Below, in pieces: positions 27,855 through 37,716 of a DNA stretch of 64,000 nt; within the stretch, counting starts at the first letter, position 1, and the number at the start of each line of letters is the position of its first letter. The position numbers were made by a program, and so were the translations under genes. The notes beneath the pieces are model-generated. The model did not search any database, was not told where the DNA came from, and worked only from the letters and a program-made list of their open reading frames with translations. This DNA comes from JAPPLB01 sp965218555 (GTDB lineage Bacteria > Acidobacteriota > Terriglobia > Bryobacterales > UBA6623), in contig OZ244625.1 of the NCBI GenBank assembly GCA_965218555.1, positions 4,216,001 to 4,280,000 on the forward strand, written 5' to 3'.

Positions 27855-27912
27855 AATATGGGGGCCGGCCTTCGGGCAGCATCATGCATGGTGAGAAACG
27901 AAACGTTTCAGG
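27855..27912 (-). repeat. Degenerate family-1 repeat end
   Basis: Read on the minus strand, the TAA stop of the DUF192 gene is followed by CCTG, a ten-base insertion, then TTTCTCACC and sequence resembling CTGACGGCCGAAG of family 1. Thus the same stop-plus-CCTG junction seen with the intact copies recurs. The far end is not discernible. Confidence 0.4.
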
Positions 27913-28407
27913 TTAGAACCGGATGCGGTCACCTACTTGCAACTGATGGGCCGCAGCCTGACCGCCCGCGAGTTCTAGCACGTACTGTGACTTTACAGAG
28001 CCTCCGTAGTTTGGGCAGTCGGAAGGGTTTGTCGAGCCGCAGGGCGGCGCGTCGGCCGAGATTTCGACGATCACGCCTTCAGGGTCCATCCAAATGATGT
28101 CGAGAGGGATGAGGGTTTGGAACATCCAGAAAGCGTGCTCATCGTAAGTGGCGAAGTTGAAGAGCATGCCTCGGTCGGCCGCAAGTTCACGACGAAACAT
28201 GAGGCCTCGTTGTTGCTCGGGCGCCCTGCTCACTACCTCGGCGCGGATCACGGCGCCGTCCGGCAGAGTGATCGAAACGCCGTCAGTACTCGGACTCACC
28301 GCCGACGGGGAGTCAGAACAACTCGAAAAGCCACCGGCAACGACCAAGAAAACCGCCACGACGGTCGGAACAGCGTGTAACGCATCAATAACCGGAATCG
28401 ATCTCAT
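27913..28407 (-). CDS. DUF192 family exported protein
   Basis: 164 residues: N-terminal hydrophobic segment ending in GGFSSC (lipobox-like), then a DUF192 domain with ITLPDGAVIRAEVVSRAPEQQRGLMFRRELAADRGMLFNF, FWMFQTLIPLDIIWMDPEGVIV and YVLELAGG-AAAHQLQVGDRI. The family function is unknown; the fold is a small beta barrel. Probably a periplasmic lipoprotein. Confidence 0.85.
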   Translation of the reverse strand: MRSIPVIDALHAVPTVVAVFLVVAGGFSSCSDSPSAVSPSTDGVSITLPDGAVIRAEVVSRAPEQQRGLMFRRELAADRGMLFNFATYDEHAFWMFQTLIPLDIIWMDPEGVIVEISADAPPCGSTNPSDCPNYGGSVKSQYVLELAGGQAAAHQLQVGDRIRF

Positions 28408-28467
28408 GACCGCGGCCGATGAGGCCCCCGTCGGAGCCGAAACGTGGTTGCCGCCAAAAATGCAAGC

Positions 28468-29744
28468 TTACGGCAACGCGAACACATAGAGCACGCTCTC
28501 CGCCGCAACGGCGACATGCTGTCGCCCATCCACTGCATACGACATTGCTGAACTGCGATAGGCCGACCCTAGCTGGCGGCTCCAGAGGAGCCTGCCATCG
28601 TCGGCGTCGAGTGCAACGAAGTACCCCCGGTAGGTCCCCCCGAAAACCAATCCGCCTTTCGTTGCCAAGACGCCGATCGTCGGCATCGCCTCGATCAGGT
28701 CAAACCGCCAACGGATATCCCCCGTAAGAGGATCCATTGCGGCGATTGCTCCCGGTTGGGAATCGCCTGGATCGAGCTGTTGCCCGGTGCCGGTGTACGG
28801 ACGTCCCGCGATCGGAGGCTTGGTCTTGCTCGTGTAGGTGGCGCAGGCATCGCGCATCAGCAGGTAGAACAAACCCGTATCGGGACTGAGCGACGGCGCC
28901 GACCAATTCGTGCCGCCCCACGCATCCGGACACACGCGGTTCCCCTCCTCGGTCGGGTCGGTGTCGGAAATCACGATGGGCCGTCCATTCGCATCCAAGC
29001 CGTCTGCCCATGTCTGATGAACGTATGCACGACCCAGCAGGAACTCGCCCGTCTCGCGGTCCAGCACATAATAAAAGCCGTTGCGGTTGGCCTGGATCAA
29101 AAGCTTCCTTTGACGGCCTTTGAACTCGGCGTCAATCAGCACGGGATCCTGGTTTGAATCCCAGTCGTGGGTATCGTGCGGCGTGTGCTGGAAGTGCCAC
29201 TTCAACCGGCCTGTATCCGGGTCGAGTGCGACGACCGCGTCGGTATACAAGTTATCGCCCTCGCGCACCGTCCCGTCGTAGTCGGGCGCCGGATTCCCTG
29301 TCGTCCAGTAGAGCGTGTTGAGGTCCGGATCGTACGTTCCCGTAAGCCAGGTCGGCCCGCCGCCAAACTCTGCCGAGTTCCCCGCCCATGTGTCGCGGGC
29401 CGGATCGCCCTCCTGTGGGATCGCCCAGAAGCGCCAAAGCTTCTCACCCGTTTCCGCATCGAACGCGTCGAGAAACCCGTTCAGTCCGCACTCACCCGAC
29501 GTCACACCGACAAAGATCTTTCCATCGACCGCCAGCGGCGCGAGTGTAATCGAGTAGCCCTTCTTGTAGTCATCCACGGCGACGTCCCAGATCACGTTGC
29601 CAGTCTTCGCATCGAGCGCCACCAGCCTTGTGTCGAGAGTCGCCATGTAGAGGCGGTCGCCGAGAATTGCGAATCCGCGATTCGTCATCACCGTGCAGAA
29701 GCTGTGAATGTCATCGGGAATCGGGCGCCGGTAGCGCCAGATTC
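28468..29744 (-). pseudogene. Quinoprotein (PQQ) dehydrogenase, C-terminal part after frameshift
   Basis: An open frame of 407 codons beginning within the enzyme: RPIPDDIHSFCTVMTNRGFAILGDRLYMATLDTRLVALDAKTG, then propeller blades with WDVAVDDY, TGEKLWRF, PDLNTLYWTTGNPAPDYDG and LIQANRNGFYYVLDRETGE, the order of alcohol dehydrogenase-type PQQ enzymes. The methanol/ethanol dehydrogenase active-site blades are present but the N-terminal blades are in another frame. The last ATG-initiated reading starts at 29691; the real coding frame continues upstream to about 29744, where one base is missing relative to CGG-GAx-ATC-TGG. See next entry. Confidence 0.8.
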
Positions 29745-30408
29745 CCGGCCCGTCCGTGCATCAAGAGCCGCGGCATCATTTTTCGGTCCAGTGATGAACA
29801 TCAGCCCGTCGACAACGATCGGTGACGTCTCTACGGTTCCGCCACCGAACTGATGCGTCCAGGACAATCGAAGGTCGTTCACATTCTCTGGTGTGATTTC
29901 ATGCAACCCGCTGTAATGCCTGCCCGATAGATCGCCCCAGTAGGTCAGCCAGTTCTCTGGCTCCAAATGGGCCTTGCGTAACCGCTCCGAAGTCACGTTC
30001 AGATCCGCCGCCGGTTCCCACTTCGCCTTGGCCGCAGCACCGGCCTCCGGAGGGGCCTTGAGGAGAAAGGCGCTTACATCCTCCACCTGCGACGCACTCA
30101 GCGCAGCCTTCGGCATCAGCGATCGCTTTACATGCGTCACACGCACCGCATCCTTCTTCCACAACATGTGCAAGCGTTCTTGCCGATCCATGAACTGGAT
30201 CGAGAATGTATCCTCGTTGCGCCGGCTCCCCTCGACGATTCGGCCGTCCGAGAACTCGACTTCAATCGTTTCGAATCCCGGCCTCAGGCTCTCACTCGGA
30301 TCCGTGATCGCCTTGCGCAAATCGCTCACCTTCTTCTCATCGCGGATATTTGTCAGGTCCGGCCCCAGACGGCCACCATGCCCGCCCAGGAAATGGCAGC
30401 CCGTGCAG
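29744..30408 (-). pseudogene. Cytochrome c/PQQ dehydrogenase, middle part in a second frame
   Basis: Encodes a second c-type heme site (GGCTGCHFLGGHGGRLGPDLTNI, C-T-G-C-H), the Verrucomicrobium/Pirellula-type heme-binding sequence PSESLRPGFETIEVEFSDGRIVEGSRRNED, then the start of the propeller (ENWLTYWGDLSGRHYSGLHEITPENVNDLRLSWTHQFGGG and DAAALDARTGR). At its 3' end ARTGR should continue as a tryptophan-containing IWRYRRP that is only found one frame over, so a one-base deletion near 29741-29746 is inferred. The reading opens at 30626 but the first 70 codons of that frame are meaningless. Confidence 0.75.
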
Positions 30409-30745
30409 CCTCCGGCTCCTGCTCTTCCTCCGACAACGCTCGCAGGAAGGCAATGATGTCCAACGCGGCTTCCTCCGAAATCGTCGTCGGTGGCATCTGG
30501 GTACCGGGAATCCCTTGCCGGATATTCAGTGTCAACTCCGTATCCGAGCCGCCCCAGCGCCACTGGCCTGTTGTGAGATCCGAGCCGCGGCCCCCTTTGG
30601 CGTTCTCTCCATGACACGCGGCGCACTTCTCAGCGAACAGCTCACGACCGCGCTCGATCTTTAACTCGTCCCCCCAAATCGGAGAGACCCCCGCTGCCGA
30701 AATCGCAAGCAACGCCAGCCAAACGAAACGATAGATGACTCGCAT
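30353..30745 (-). pseudogene. Cytochrome c N-terminal part of the quinoprotein gene
   Basis: Starts MRVIYRFVWLALLAISAAG (signal peptide), then ERGRELFAEKCAACHGENAKGG (first heme, C-A-A-C-H) and MPPTTISEEAALDIIAFLRALSEEEQEP. At about 30408-30425 the frame runs into meaningless sequence ending at 30353, while the second heme motif appears one frame over. Between the two, roughly 20 residues usual in such proteins (G-x-P-x-x-G-x-x-x-F) are absent, so a deletion with frame loss is inferred. With two frameshifts the gene is likely inactive, unless both are assembly errors. Signal, hemes and quinoprotein domain would have formed a single periplasmic electron-transfer enzyme, 23 bases downstream of an aminotransferase gene. 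Confidence 0.75.
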
Positions 30746-30768
30746 ATCCTTCACTTTGCCGGCAGCAC

Positions 30769-32112
30769 TCAACCCAATACCGCCTCGACTGACTCTTTCA
30801 GAACCCTGACAATCTGGTCCAGTTGATCCCGGGTCGTCACGACCGGCGGCGCGAGGCAAAAAACATCCCCCCTTAGCCTGCTGAACACTCCTCGTTTTTG
30901 TGCCTCCGCATGGACCTGCTCCCCAATCTTGTCGGTCGCAGAAAACTCTTCTTTCGTCAATCGATCTTTGACCAACTCGACCGCGCACATCAGGCCCTTC
31001 CCCCGTACCTCACCCACGTGCGGGTGATCCTCAAAAGCCTGTTCCAGACTGCGCAACAGGTACGCACCCTTCTCCGCCGCCTGCTGTGGGAAACCTTCCT
31101 CTTCGATAATCCTCAGATTCCGCAGCGCCACTGCGCAACCTACCGGATGTGAGCTGTACGTGAATGCGTGCATCCAAGGCGACGGACTTTCGTCGAGAAT
31201 GCCCGCAATCTCGTCGTTGACACCGACACCGCCGAACGGGAAATAGCCAGACGTGATCGCCTTTGCGAACTGCATCAAATCCGGCTCGACACCCCAATGA
31301 TCGAGCGCGAACATCTTGCCCGTTCGCCCGAACCCCGTGATCACCTCGTCTGCCGCGAACAGAACTTCGTACTGATCGCAAATCTCTCGAATCCGCCTGA
31401 AGTAGTCATTCTGAGGGACGAGCACTCCACCGGCACCCTGCACCGGCTCGGCGAGAAACGCTGCCACGGTATCCGCGCCTTCGCGCAGAATCGCCTGCTC
31501 CAGCTCGTTCGCCGCAGCAATACCTTGACTCACTCCGTCCGGCGCCTCGTATCGATACGGATACGGCGACGGGATATGAATAAACCCCGGCACCCGAGGT
31601 TCGAACAGCGGCCAATAGCCCTTGATGCCCGTGGCGCTCATCGCTGCCAGCGTTACGCCGTGATAACCCCACTGCCGCGAGATGACCTTCGTCTTTGCCG
31701 GCTTGCCGCGCAGTTTCCAGTACGACCGCGCGACTTTGATGCTCGATTCCGTCGCCTCGCCCCCACCCGAAGTAAAGAAGAAGCGGTTGATCGACGGATA
31801 TGTGATCGATGACAGCTTCTCAGCCAGCTCGATGGCTCTCGGATTCGAACTGCCGGCGTACCCTGAGCAGTAGCCAAGCTGCGTCATCTGTTCCGCCGCC
31901 GCTTCAGCCAACTCATTGCGGCCATGTCCGGCGACAACGTTCCACAGCCCGGCCAGCGCGTCGATGAACTCCTTGCCGTCCGCGTCGAACAGCACGGCTC
32001 CTTCGCCGCCGACCCAAACATGTCCGCCCTCGTGCGTCGGGCGGCTATGCAATGGATGAATGAGATGAGCGAGATCTCGCTCGATGAATTCCGGTTTCGT
32101 CGCTGTCGCCAT
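30769..32112 (-). CDS. Class III aminotransferase (omega-amino acid/aspartate family)
   Basis: 447 residues, PLP-dependent. Conserved blocks: GAVLFDADGKEFIDALAGLWNVVAGHGRNELAEAAAEQM, SGGGEATESSIKVAR, SRQWGYHGVTLAAMSATG, FLAEPVQGAGGVLVPQNDYFRRIREICD, ADEVITGFGRTGKMFA (D for the pyridine N) and MQFAKAITSGYFPFGGV (Schiff-base lysine). Transfers amino groups from beta- or omega-amino acids to pyruvate or a keto acid. It is directly upstream of the decayed quinoprotein gene on the same strand. Confidence 0.92.
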   Translation of the reverse strand: MATATKPEFIERDLAHLIHPLHSRPTHEGGHVWVGGEGAVLFDADGKEFIDALAGLWNVVAGHGRNELAEAAAEQMTQLGYCSGYAGSSNPRAIELAEKLSSITYPSINRFFFTSGGGEATESSIKVARSYWKLRGKPAKTKVISRQWGYHGVTLAAMSATGIKGYWPLFEPRVPGFIHIPSPYPYRYEAPDGVSQGIAAANELEQAILREGADTVAAFLAEPVQGAGGVLVPQNDYFRRIREICDQYEVLFAADEVITGFGRTGKMFALDHWGVEPDLMQFAKAITSGYFPFGGVGVNDEIAGILDESPSPWMHAFTYSSHPVGCAVALRNLRIIEEEGFPQQAAEKGAYLLRSLEQAFEDHPHVGEVRGKGLMCAVELVKDRLTKEEFSATDKIGEQVHAEAQKRGVFSRLRGDVFCLAPPVVTTRDQLDQIVRVLKESVEAVLG

Positions 32113-32266
32113 CGAAAACCTCGATCCGGCTAGTCTGTCTGCATGTTGTGGTCCGATGCGAAAAACAGCGGCACGGGGCCGCTGTTGTTTGTTCTACTAC
32201 CATTTGAGACGAGAGAGACGAGAGGAGTCGCGGGGTTTGTCTCGCCTCTTTACTCGTCAAGCCCCT

Positions 32267-32545
32267 TTATACTTTATCTTTGGCTTTCAGGATGAGGCTG
32301 GGGATCTCTTCCGGCTGCACTCGGATGTGTTCGGAAGCCCGAAAGGTGCGATTCTCACTAAGCATTCGGACCACCGCGATGACCGTCTTCGGATCGCCGT
32401 CAAAGAAAGCAAGATCATCGCCGAGTTCTTCGGCGATGCGTTCCAGAACGGCGGAAGAGGGCCGGCGCAACGTCCAGAAGCGGTTAAGCCAAATACCTTC
32501 TCCACGCCCCAAATTTCGTTTTAGAGTTCCCGTCTTCGCTATCAT
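32267..32545 (-). CDS. Small hypothetical protein
   Basis: 92 residues when started at MIAKTGTLKRN; a longer frame to 32728 crosses the divergent promoter and is not credible. Basic N-terminus, then a helical stretch (PSSAVLERIAEELGDDLAFFDGDPKTVIAVVRMLSEN). No family recognised, no signal peptide or membrane segment. Transcribed divergently from the cytochrome P460 gene. Confidence 0.45.
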   Translation of the reverse strand: MIAKTGTLKRNLGRGEGIWLNRFWTLRRPSSAVLERIAEELGDDLAFFDGDPKTVIAVVRMLSENRTFRASEHIRVQPEEIPSLILKAKDKV

Positions 32546-32678
32546 CGGTCGCTTTCCGTGCGTGAGGCCGTGGGACTCGACGCATCTTGGTTCGTCCGAG
32601 CAGGAGGTTCTGCCGCAATCCAGTATAGCTGCCAGGATCTTCGGAAAGGAGTAGTTTCTGTCGCAGGGAGAGTCGTCG

Positions 32679-33224
32679 ATGTCTAAACACGTACTATCGT
32701 TGCTGTTTGTGTTGTGCTTGATCGCCATGTCCCCCGCCTCCGCTCAGGACGTGGAACCGCGCTTCACCAAGACCAACAAGCTGTTGCGGCCGCAAGGCTA
32801 TCGCGAGTGGATCTTCATCGGCGCTACGCTCGGCATGAGCTATGAGCCGAGCACAGAGAAGCGCCAACACCCGAAGTTCCATAACCTTTACATCAACCCG
32901 TCGTCTTACCAGGAGTACAAGAAAACCGGCCGCTTTCCTGATCGCACGATTATCGCGATGGAAGTGCTGACTGCGGGTTCGCGCGAGTCGATTAACCAGC
33001 AGGGGCACTTCCAGGATGAGTCTCTCGGTGTCGAAGCCGCTGTGAAAGACACATCGCGGTTCGAAGAGGGCTGGGCCTACTTCAACTTCATCGATGAAGA
33101 CGGCTCCGCCAAAGACAGCGCGAAGGCTTACCCGAGGGAGCGTTGCTGGTCATGCCACAACCAGCACGCCGCTACGGACAACGTTTTCACTCAGTTCTAC
33201 CCAGTTCTCCGCCGCGGGCCGTAG
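32679..33224 (+). CDS. Cytochrome P460 family protein
   Basis: 181 residues with signal peptide ending at ASAQ. YREWIFIGATLGMSYEP is the N-terminal P460 block, HPKFHNLYINPSSYQEYKKTGRFPDRTI-AMEV the middle, and CWSCHNQHAATDNVFTQFYPVL gives the c-type heme (C-W-S-C-H) near the C-terminus. P460 cytochromes oxidise hydroxylamine and NO, or serve as periplasmic heme carriers. The cross-linked lysine of true P460 cannot be fixed from sequence alone. Single gene; the following DUF1501 is convergent. Confidence 0.9.
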   Translation: MSKHVLSLLFVLCLIAMSPASAQDVEPRFTKTNKLLRPQGYREWIFIGATLGMSYEPSTEKRQHPKFHNLYINPSSYQEYKKTGRFPDRTIIAMEVLTAGSRESINQQGHFQDESLGVEAAVKDTSRFEEGWAYFNFIDEDGSAKDSAKAYPRERCWSCHNQHAATDNVFTQFYPVLRRGP

Positions 33225-33230
33225 CGGCCG

Positions 33231-34715
33231 CTAGGTGATGATCTCCTCGACGACCCGGGCCGGGAACTGATCCGTCAATCGTTCCTGGAGCCCATGGCGC
33301 TCGAACACCAATTCGCGGAAGTTCATCCCCAGCAGATGGAGGATCGTTGCATGAAAATCGTGGACGCTGGTGCGGTTCTCTTGCGCCGCGTGACCGAACT
33401 CATCCGTCGCGCCGTAGATCGTTCCGCCTTTCGCGCCGCCGCCGGCCAGCCAAACGCTGAAGCCGGGCGGCCCATGATCGCGGCCTTCGCTTGCGGCGTT
33501 CACGTTCTTTTGGGAGAGCGGCAAACGCCCGAATTCGCCGCCCCAAATCAGGAGTGTTGAATCAAGCAGACCGCGTTGCTTGAGGTCGGCGAGCAACGCC
33601 GCGACAGGCTTGTCGGTCTTGCCGCAAGCGTACTTGTGGCCTTTGACGAGGTTCGAATGCGCATCCCAAATCTGTGACTCGATGTAGAGCTGCACAAACC
33701 GCACACCGCGCTCGATGAGGCGTCGCGCCATCAGGCAGCGCTTTCCATAGGAGTGTGTAAGAGTGTCGTTGAGTCCGTAGGCCTCGCGGGTCGCCTCGTC
33801 TTCTTGCGACACATCGAGCGCGTCGCCCGCTTCCAACTGCATGCGCGCCGCCAACTCGTAGCTGGAAATCCGGCCGTCGAGACTCGGTTGGAAGGGGCGC
33901 TTTTCTCGATGCGCCGCGTCCAGTTTCCGCAACAATCGCCGCTCGGCATCGGCCAACCCCTGGGGCCATTCCGGTCGTGGGTCGAGGTTCATTACCGGCG
34001 GCCCCTCGGCGCGAAACCGCGTGCCCTGGTAGATCGGCGGGAGCCATGCGGACTGCCAATTGGAAATACCGTTGATCGGCAGTCCCTTCGGATCGTCGAG
34101 CACCACGTAGGCGGGCAGGTTCTGGTTCTCCGTCCCGAGCCCATACGCCACCCATGCACCGATGGACGGCCGCGTCGACACCGTACGGCCCGTGTGCATC
34201 AGGAACAGCGCCGGCTCGTGGTTGAAGTGATCACCGTACATCGAGCGGATCAGCGCCACATCGTCGACGTGCTTGGCGAAGTGCGGCATGATCTCCGAGA
34301 CATCCATGCCGCATTGGCCGTATTTTTGAAACTTGAACGGCGACGGCAGCAGGCCCTCCGACTCATGGGGCGACGTAATGTCCGTCGTCATCTCACGTAC
34401 GGGGACCTGACCGGCGTACTTCTCAAGCGCCGGCTTGGGGTCGAGCAGGTCTACCTGACTCGGCCCGCCGTTCATGAAGAGGTGAATGACCGCCTTGGCC
34501 TTGGGCTCGAAATGCGTCGGTTGCGGGCTGAGATCGTAGACCTTCCGCCCGTGGGCAGGCGCGGCCATCGCAGGGTTCGATCGGAACAGATCGGCCCCGA
34601 GCAGCGACGCCAGAGCGGCGCCGTGGAGGCCGTCCCCGAGCCGCGCGAAGAAATCGCGGCGGCTTGGACGGAGATTCCTTTTGGGGAATCGTGGGTCTTC
34701 GGTCTGTTGATTCAT
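33231..34715 (-). CDS. DUF1501 family protein, Tat-exported (DUF1553 operon)
   Basis: 494 residues. PSRRDFFARLGDGLHGAALASLLGADLF is a twin-arginine signal; family blocks FMNGGPSQVDLLDPKP, ALIRSMYGDHFNHEPALFLMHTGR, GVRFVQLYIESQIWDAHSNL and WGGEFGRLP follow, with the terminal GRDHGPPGFSVWLAGGGAKGG. Second member of a two-gene operon: the ATG at 34715 is 7 bases after the stop of the large DUF1553 gene and has GAGGGTG before it. DUF1553/DUF1501 pairs are one of the commonest operons in Planctomycetes and Acidobacteria, with cytochrome-linked breakdown of a complex substrate suspected but unproven. Confidence 0.92.
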   Translation of the reverse strand: MNQQTEDPRFPKRNLRPSRRDFFARLGDGLHGAALASLLGADLFRSNPAMAAPAHGRKVYDLSPQPTHFEPKAKAVIHLFMNGGPSQVDLLDPKPALEKYAGQVPVREMTTDITSPHESEGLLPSPFKFQKYGQCGMDVSEIMPHFAKHVDDVALIRSMYGDHFNHEPALFLMHTGRTVSTRPSIGAWVAYGLGTENQNLPAYVVLDDPKGLPINGISNWQSAWLPPIYQGTRFRAEGPPVMNLDPRPEWPQGLADAERRLLRKLDAAHREKRPFQPSLDGRISSYELAARMQLEAGDALDVSQEDEATREAYGLNDTLTHSYGKRCLMARRLIERGVRFVQLYIESQIWDAHSNLVKGHKYACGKTDKPVAALLADLKQRGLLDSTLLIWGGEFGRLPLSQKNVNAASEGRDHGPPGFSVWLAGGGAKGGTIYGATDEFGHAAQENRTSVHDFHATILHLLGMNFRELVFERHGLQERLTDQFPARVVEEIIT

Positions 34716-34722
34716 CACACCC

Positions 34723-37716
34723 TCAGTCGATAAAGCTGAACTCGGCCGAGTTCAGCATCGTGTGGCAGAAACTCGACAGCGCAAGCCAACGCGACTTCCA
34801 CCTCATCGGCGCCGGATCTTGGTCTTTCTTTAGCCGGTTGAGCCACATGCCGCTGAACTCGTTGAGAGACGCTAGGCTGTCGCTTTTCTCGTCGGCGGTG
34901 GGGCGCCTTGACAATGTCCGCAGAAAGACGGCTTCGGCTTGTTCCTCAGGGTCGGTCCCGATCTCATCCATCAATCGCCCCGCCATGTATCGCGAGTGTT
35001 CCCATACGTCCGTGCCGTTCATCATCTGCAGCGCTTGCGTGGGGACCTGCGACTGCCGCCGCTCAATGCAATTCGGCGTCATACGGGGCAGATCGAAGGC
35101 ATCCAGCAATGTGAGCGGGCTTTGCATTTTCTGCGTGACGTAGAGGCTGCGCCGAAAACCGTTGGCCGATCCTTCCGCGACGACCTCTTTGTTTTCCTTG
35201 ACTTCCAGTTTCGAAGGCGGGCCGTACATCTCGTCATCCAACCGCCCGGTGACACGCAGGATCGAGTCATAGAGCGTTTCGGCGTCCATGCGCCGCAACG
35301 GCATGCGACTGAGAAGCCTATTTTCGGGATCCGCCGCCTCAAGGGCTTCGCTCGTCTGTGAACTTTGGCGATAGGCCGTCGACGTCATCATCATCCGGTG
35401 CATGTGCTTGATGCTCCAGCCACTCTCGACGAACTTGGTGGCGAGCCAGTCCAACAGTGCCGGGTGGGAAGGCGGCAGCCCCGAGCGGCCAAAGTTCGCC
35501 GGGCTCGCCACGATTCCGCGCCCGAAGTGGCGCATCCAGAGCTGATTGACGAGCACGCGCGCCGTCAATGGATGATTCGGTTGCGTCAGCCATCGCGCCA
35601 GCGCCAGCCGGCGACCGCTTGATTCCACGCCCTCATACGGAGTCGTGATCTCATACGGCCGGAGTCCAACCTTGAGCACGGAGGGCACGCCCGGCTCGAC
35701 CGCCTGCACGGGCGTCACCGGATCGCCCCTCTGCAGTAGATAAGAGACCGAGGACTCGCCTCCCATATCCATCAGGACGCGAATGTGCGGCTCCGGCAAC
35801 AATTGCCTCTTCGTCGCGTCCAAGTCCTTTTGAATGGGATCGACCCTTCCGGCGATCTCGGGGTATTCCTTCTTCAGTTCGGTGCCCGTGATATCGAGTG
35901 TCTTTGCAAACTTACGCGCCAGGTACTGCTGGACATCTGTTCGCTTGTCCTTGGGTGTGTCGCCGAGCGTCCGTAAGTCGTCTCGAACGCCCTTGGGCAA
36001 TTCGGCGAGCCGCTTTTCGAAGAGCTTTTCGCGATAAGGCCTTTCCTCGCGCGCCAACGCCTTCTCGAGTTGCTCGATCTTTTCCTGTAGCGGTGTGTTG
36101 TGTTCCTCCGCCGCTCGCTTCTCGCTCTCAAGCGCCAGGTCGAGTTGCCGCTTCTTTGGCGGAATCCAGTCGTAAGGGTCGTACGCCGTTTGCAAGATCG
36201 CGCTGAAGCGATAGTAATCCCGCTGTGGAATCGGATCGTACTTGTGATCGTGGCAACGGGCGCAGCCCACCGTGATACCCATGACCGCGGATGTGAGCAC
36301 TTGAATCTCGTCAGCGATGATGTTCATCCGCTCCGGGATGAAGCCGCGTTCGGGGGCGTCGGTCGGGTCCGACGCGGTTCGCAGAAAGCCTGTCGCGGCC
36401 AGCCGGTCAATCAATTCCTGCGTCACTTTCTGATCGCGATAGTCGCCCAGCTCATCGCCGGCGATCTGCTCCATCAGAAACCGGTCATACGGCTTGTCAC
36501 TGTTGAGCGCACGGATCACATAGTCGCGATAGCGCCATGCAAACGTTCGAGGGTTGTCGTGGTTCCCGAAACCTTCCGAATCGGTATGTCCGGCGAGGTC
36601 CAGCCAGTGCCGCGCCCACCGCTCGCCGTAGAGAGTCGAGTCCAACAACCGATCGACAAGCCTCTCATAGGCGCCGGGACGCATGTCCGCCAAGTATTCC
36701 TTGACTTCCTCCTGTGTCGGCGGCATCCCAATCAGATCCAGGTACGCACGGCGCAGGAGTTGAACGCGTTCCGCTTCCTGCGAGTAGGTCAGGCCCTTCG
36801 CTGAGAGCTTTCGCAAGAGGAAGGCATCGATGGGGTTCCTGACGCTTTCGGTGGATTCGACAGCGGGGATCTCCGGGCGCTTGGGCGGCAGGAACGACCA
36901 GAACCGTCTGTCTTCATCACTTACTAACGGGTCGTTCTCCAGATCGACTGCCAGCGTTTCCCTCGGCGGCCCTTCCGGCGCGCCGGCGGTGATCCAGCGC
37001 CGAACCTTTTGCAACTCGTCTTCCGTCAGTGGACGGACCGAGTTCTTCAGTTGCAGTTCGGGCGGCGGCATCTCGCCGGACTCAATCCGCTGAATGAGCA
37101 GGCTGCCATCGGGGTCGCCTGGGATCAGGGCCGGACCCGACTTGCCGCCCTTGATGCGTCCGGCCACTGTTCGGAGATCCAGGCCGCCCTCCTGCTTCCG
37201 CTTGCCATGGCAGGCCACGCAGCGAATCTGGAAGATCGGCAGAATCTCGTGCTCGGTCAGTGCCTCGTCACCCGGGCCTGAGGCTTGCGTCAACTCCGCG
37301 TCGTTGCGGGGCGCCCCCTTGTCGATCCAGAGTCGCAACGTGTCGATGTGCTCTTGAGGAAGTCGTGCATCGCCAGGCGGCATCACGCCGGATACCACCT
37401 TTTCCAGCAACAAGCTCGATGCCGAAGAGCCCACCACCACGGCCGGACCCGATTTGCCGCCCTTTACGATCGACGCCTTCGAGCGCAGATCGAGTCCTGC
37501 TTGCGGCGACGTATCCCCGTGGCAGGCAATGCAGTTCTCTTTGAAGATCTGCCCGACCTCTCCATCGAAGGTCGGCGGTGTTCCCGGAGCGCCGTCAGCC
37601 TGTCCGGCGCAAAGAAAGCTCAGCAGCGCAGTGCAGGGAAGTGCGCTGCCCAGACCACGCCGCAACGATGCTCGCCATGACCGCAAGGCCGCTCCGGACA
37701 GCCCGCTGAAACGCAT
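34723..37716 (-). CDS. Large exported PSCyt1-DUF1549-DUF1553 protein
   Basis: 997 residues. A signal peptide ([16 protein letters not shown]) is followed by two PSCyt1 heme motifs (CIACH at 62-66 and CVACHGKRK about 100 residues later), each in a GLDLRS..I.KGG-type setting, then DUF1549 ([73 protein letters not shown]) and DUF1553 ([66 protein letters not shown]). An additional CARCH is within DUF1549. Probably periplasmic, electron-transferring, acting with DUF1501. ATG 37716 fits the signal; a promoter lies at 37760-37788. Confidence 0.92.
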   Translation of the reverse strand: [997 protein letters not shown]

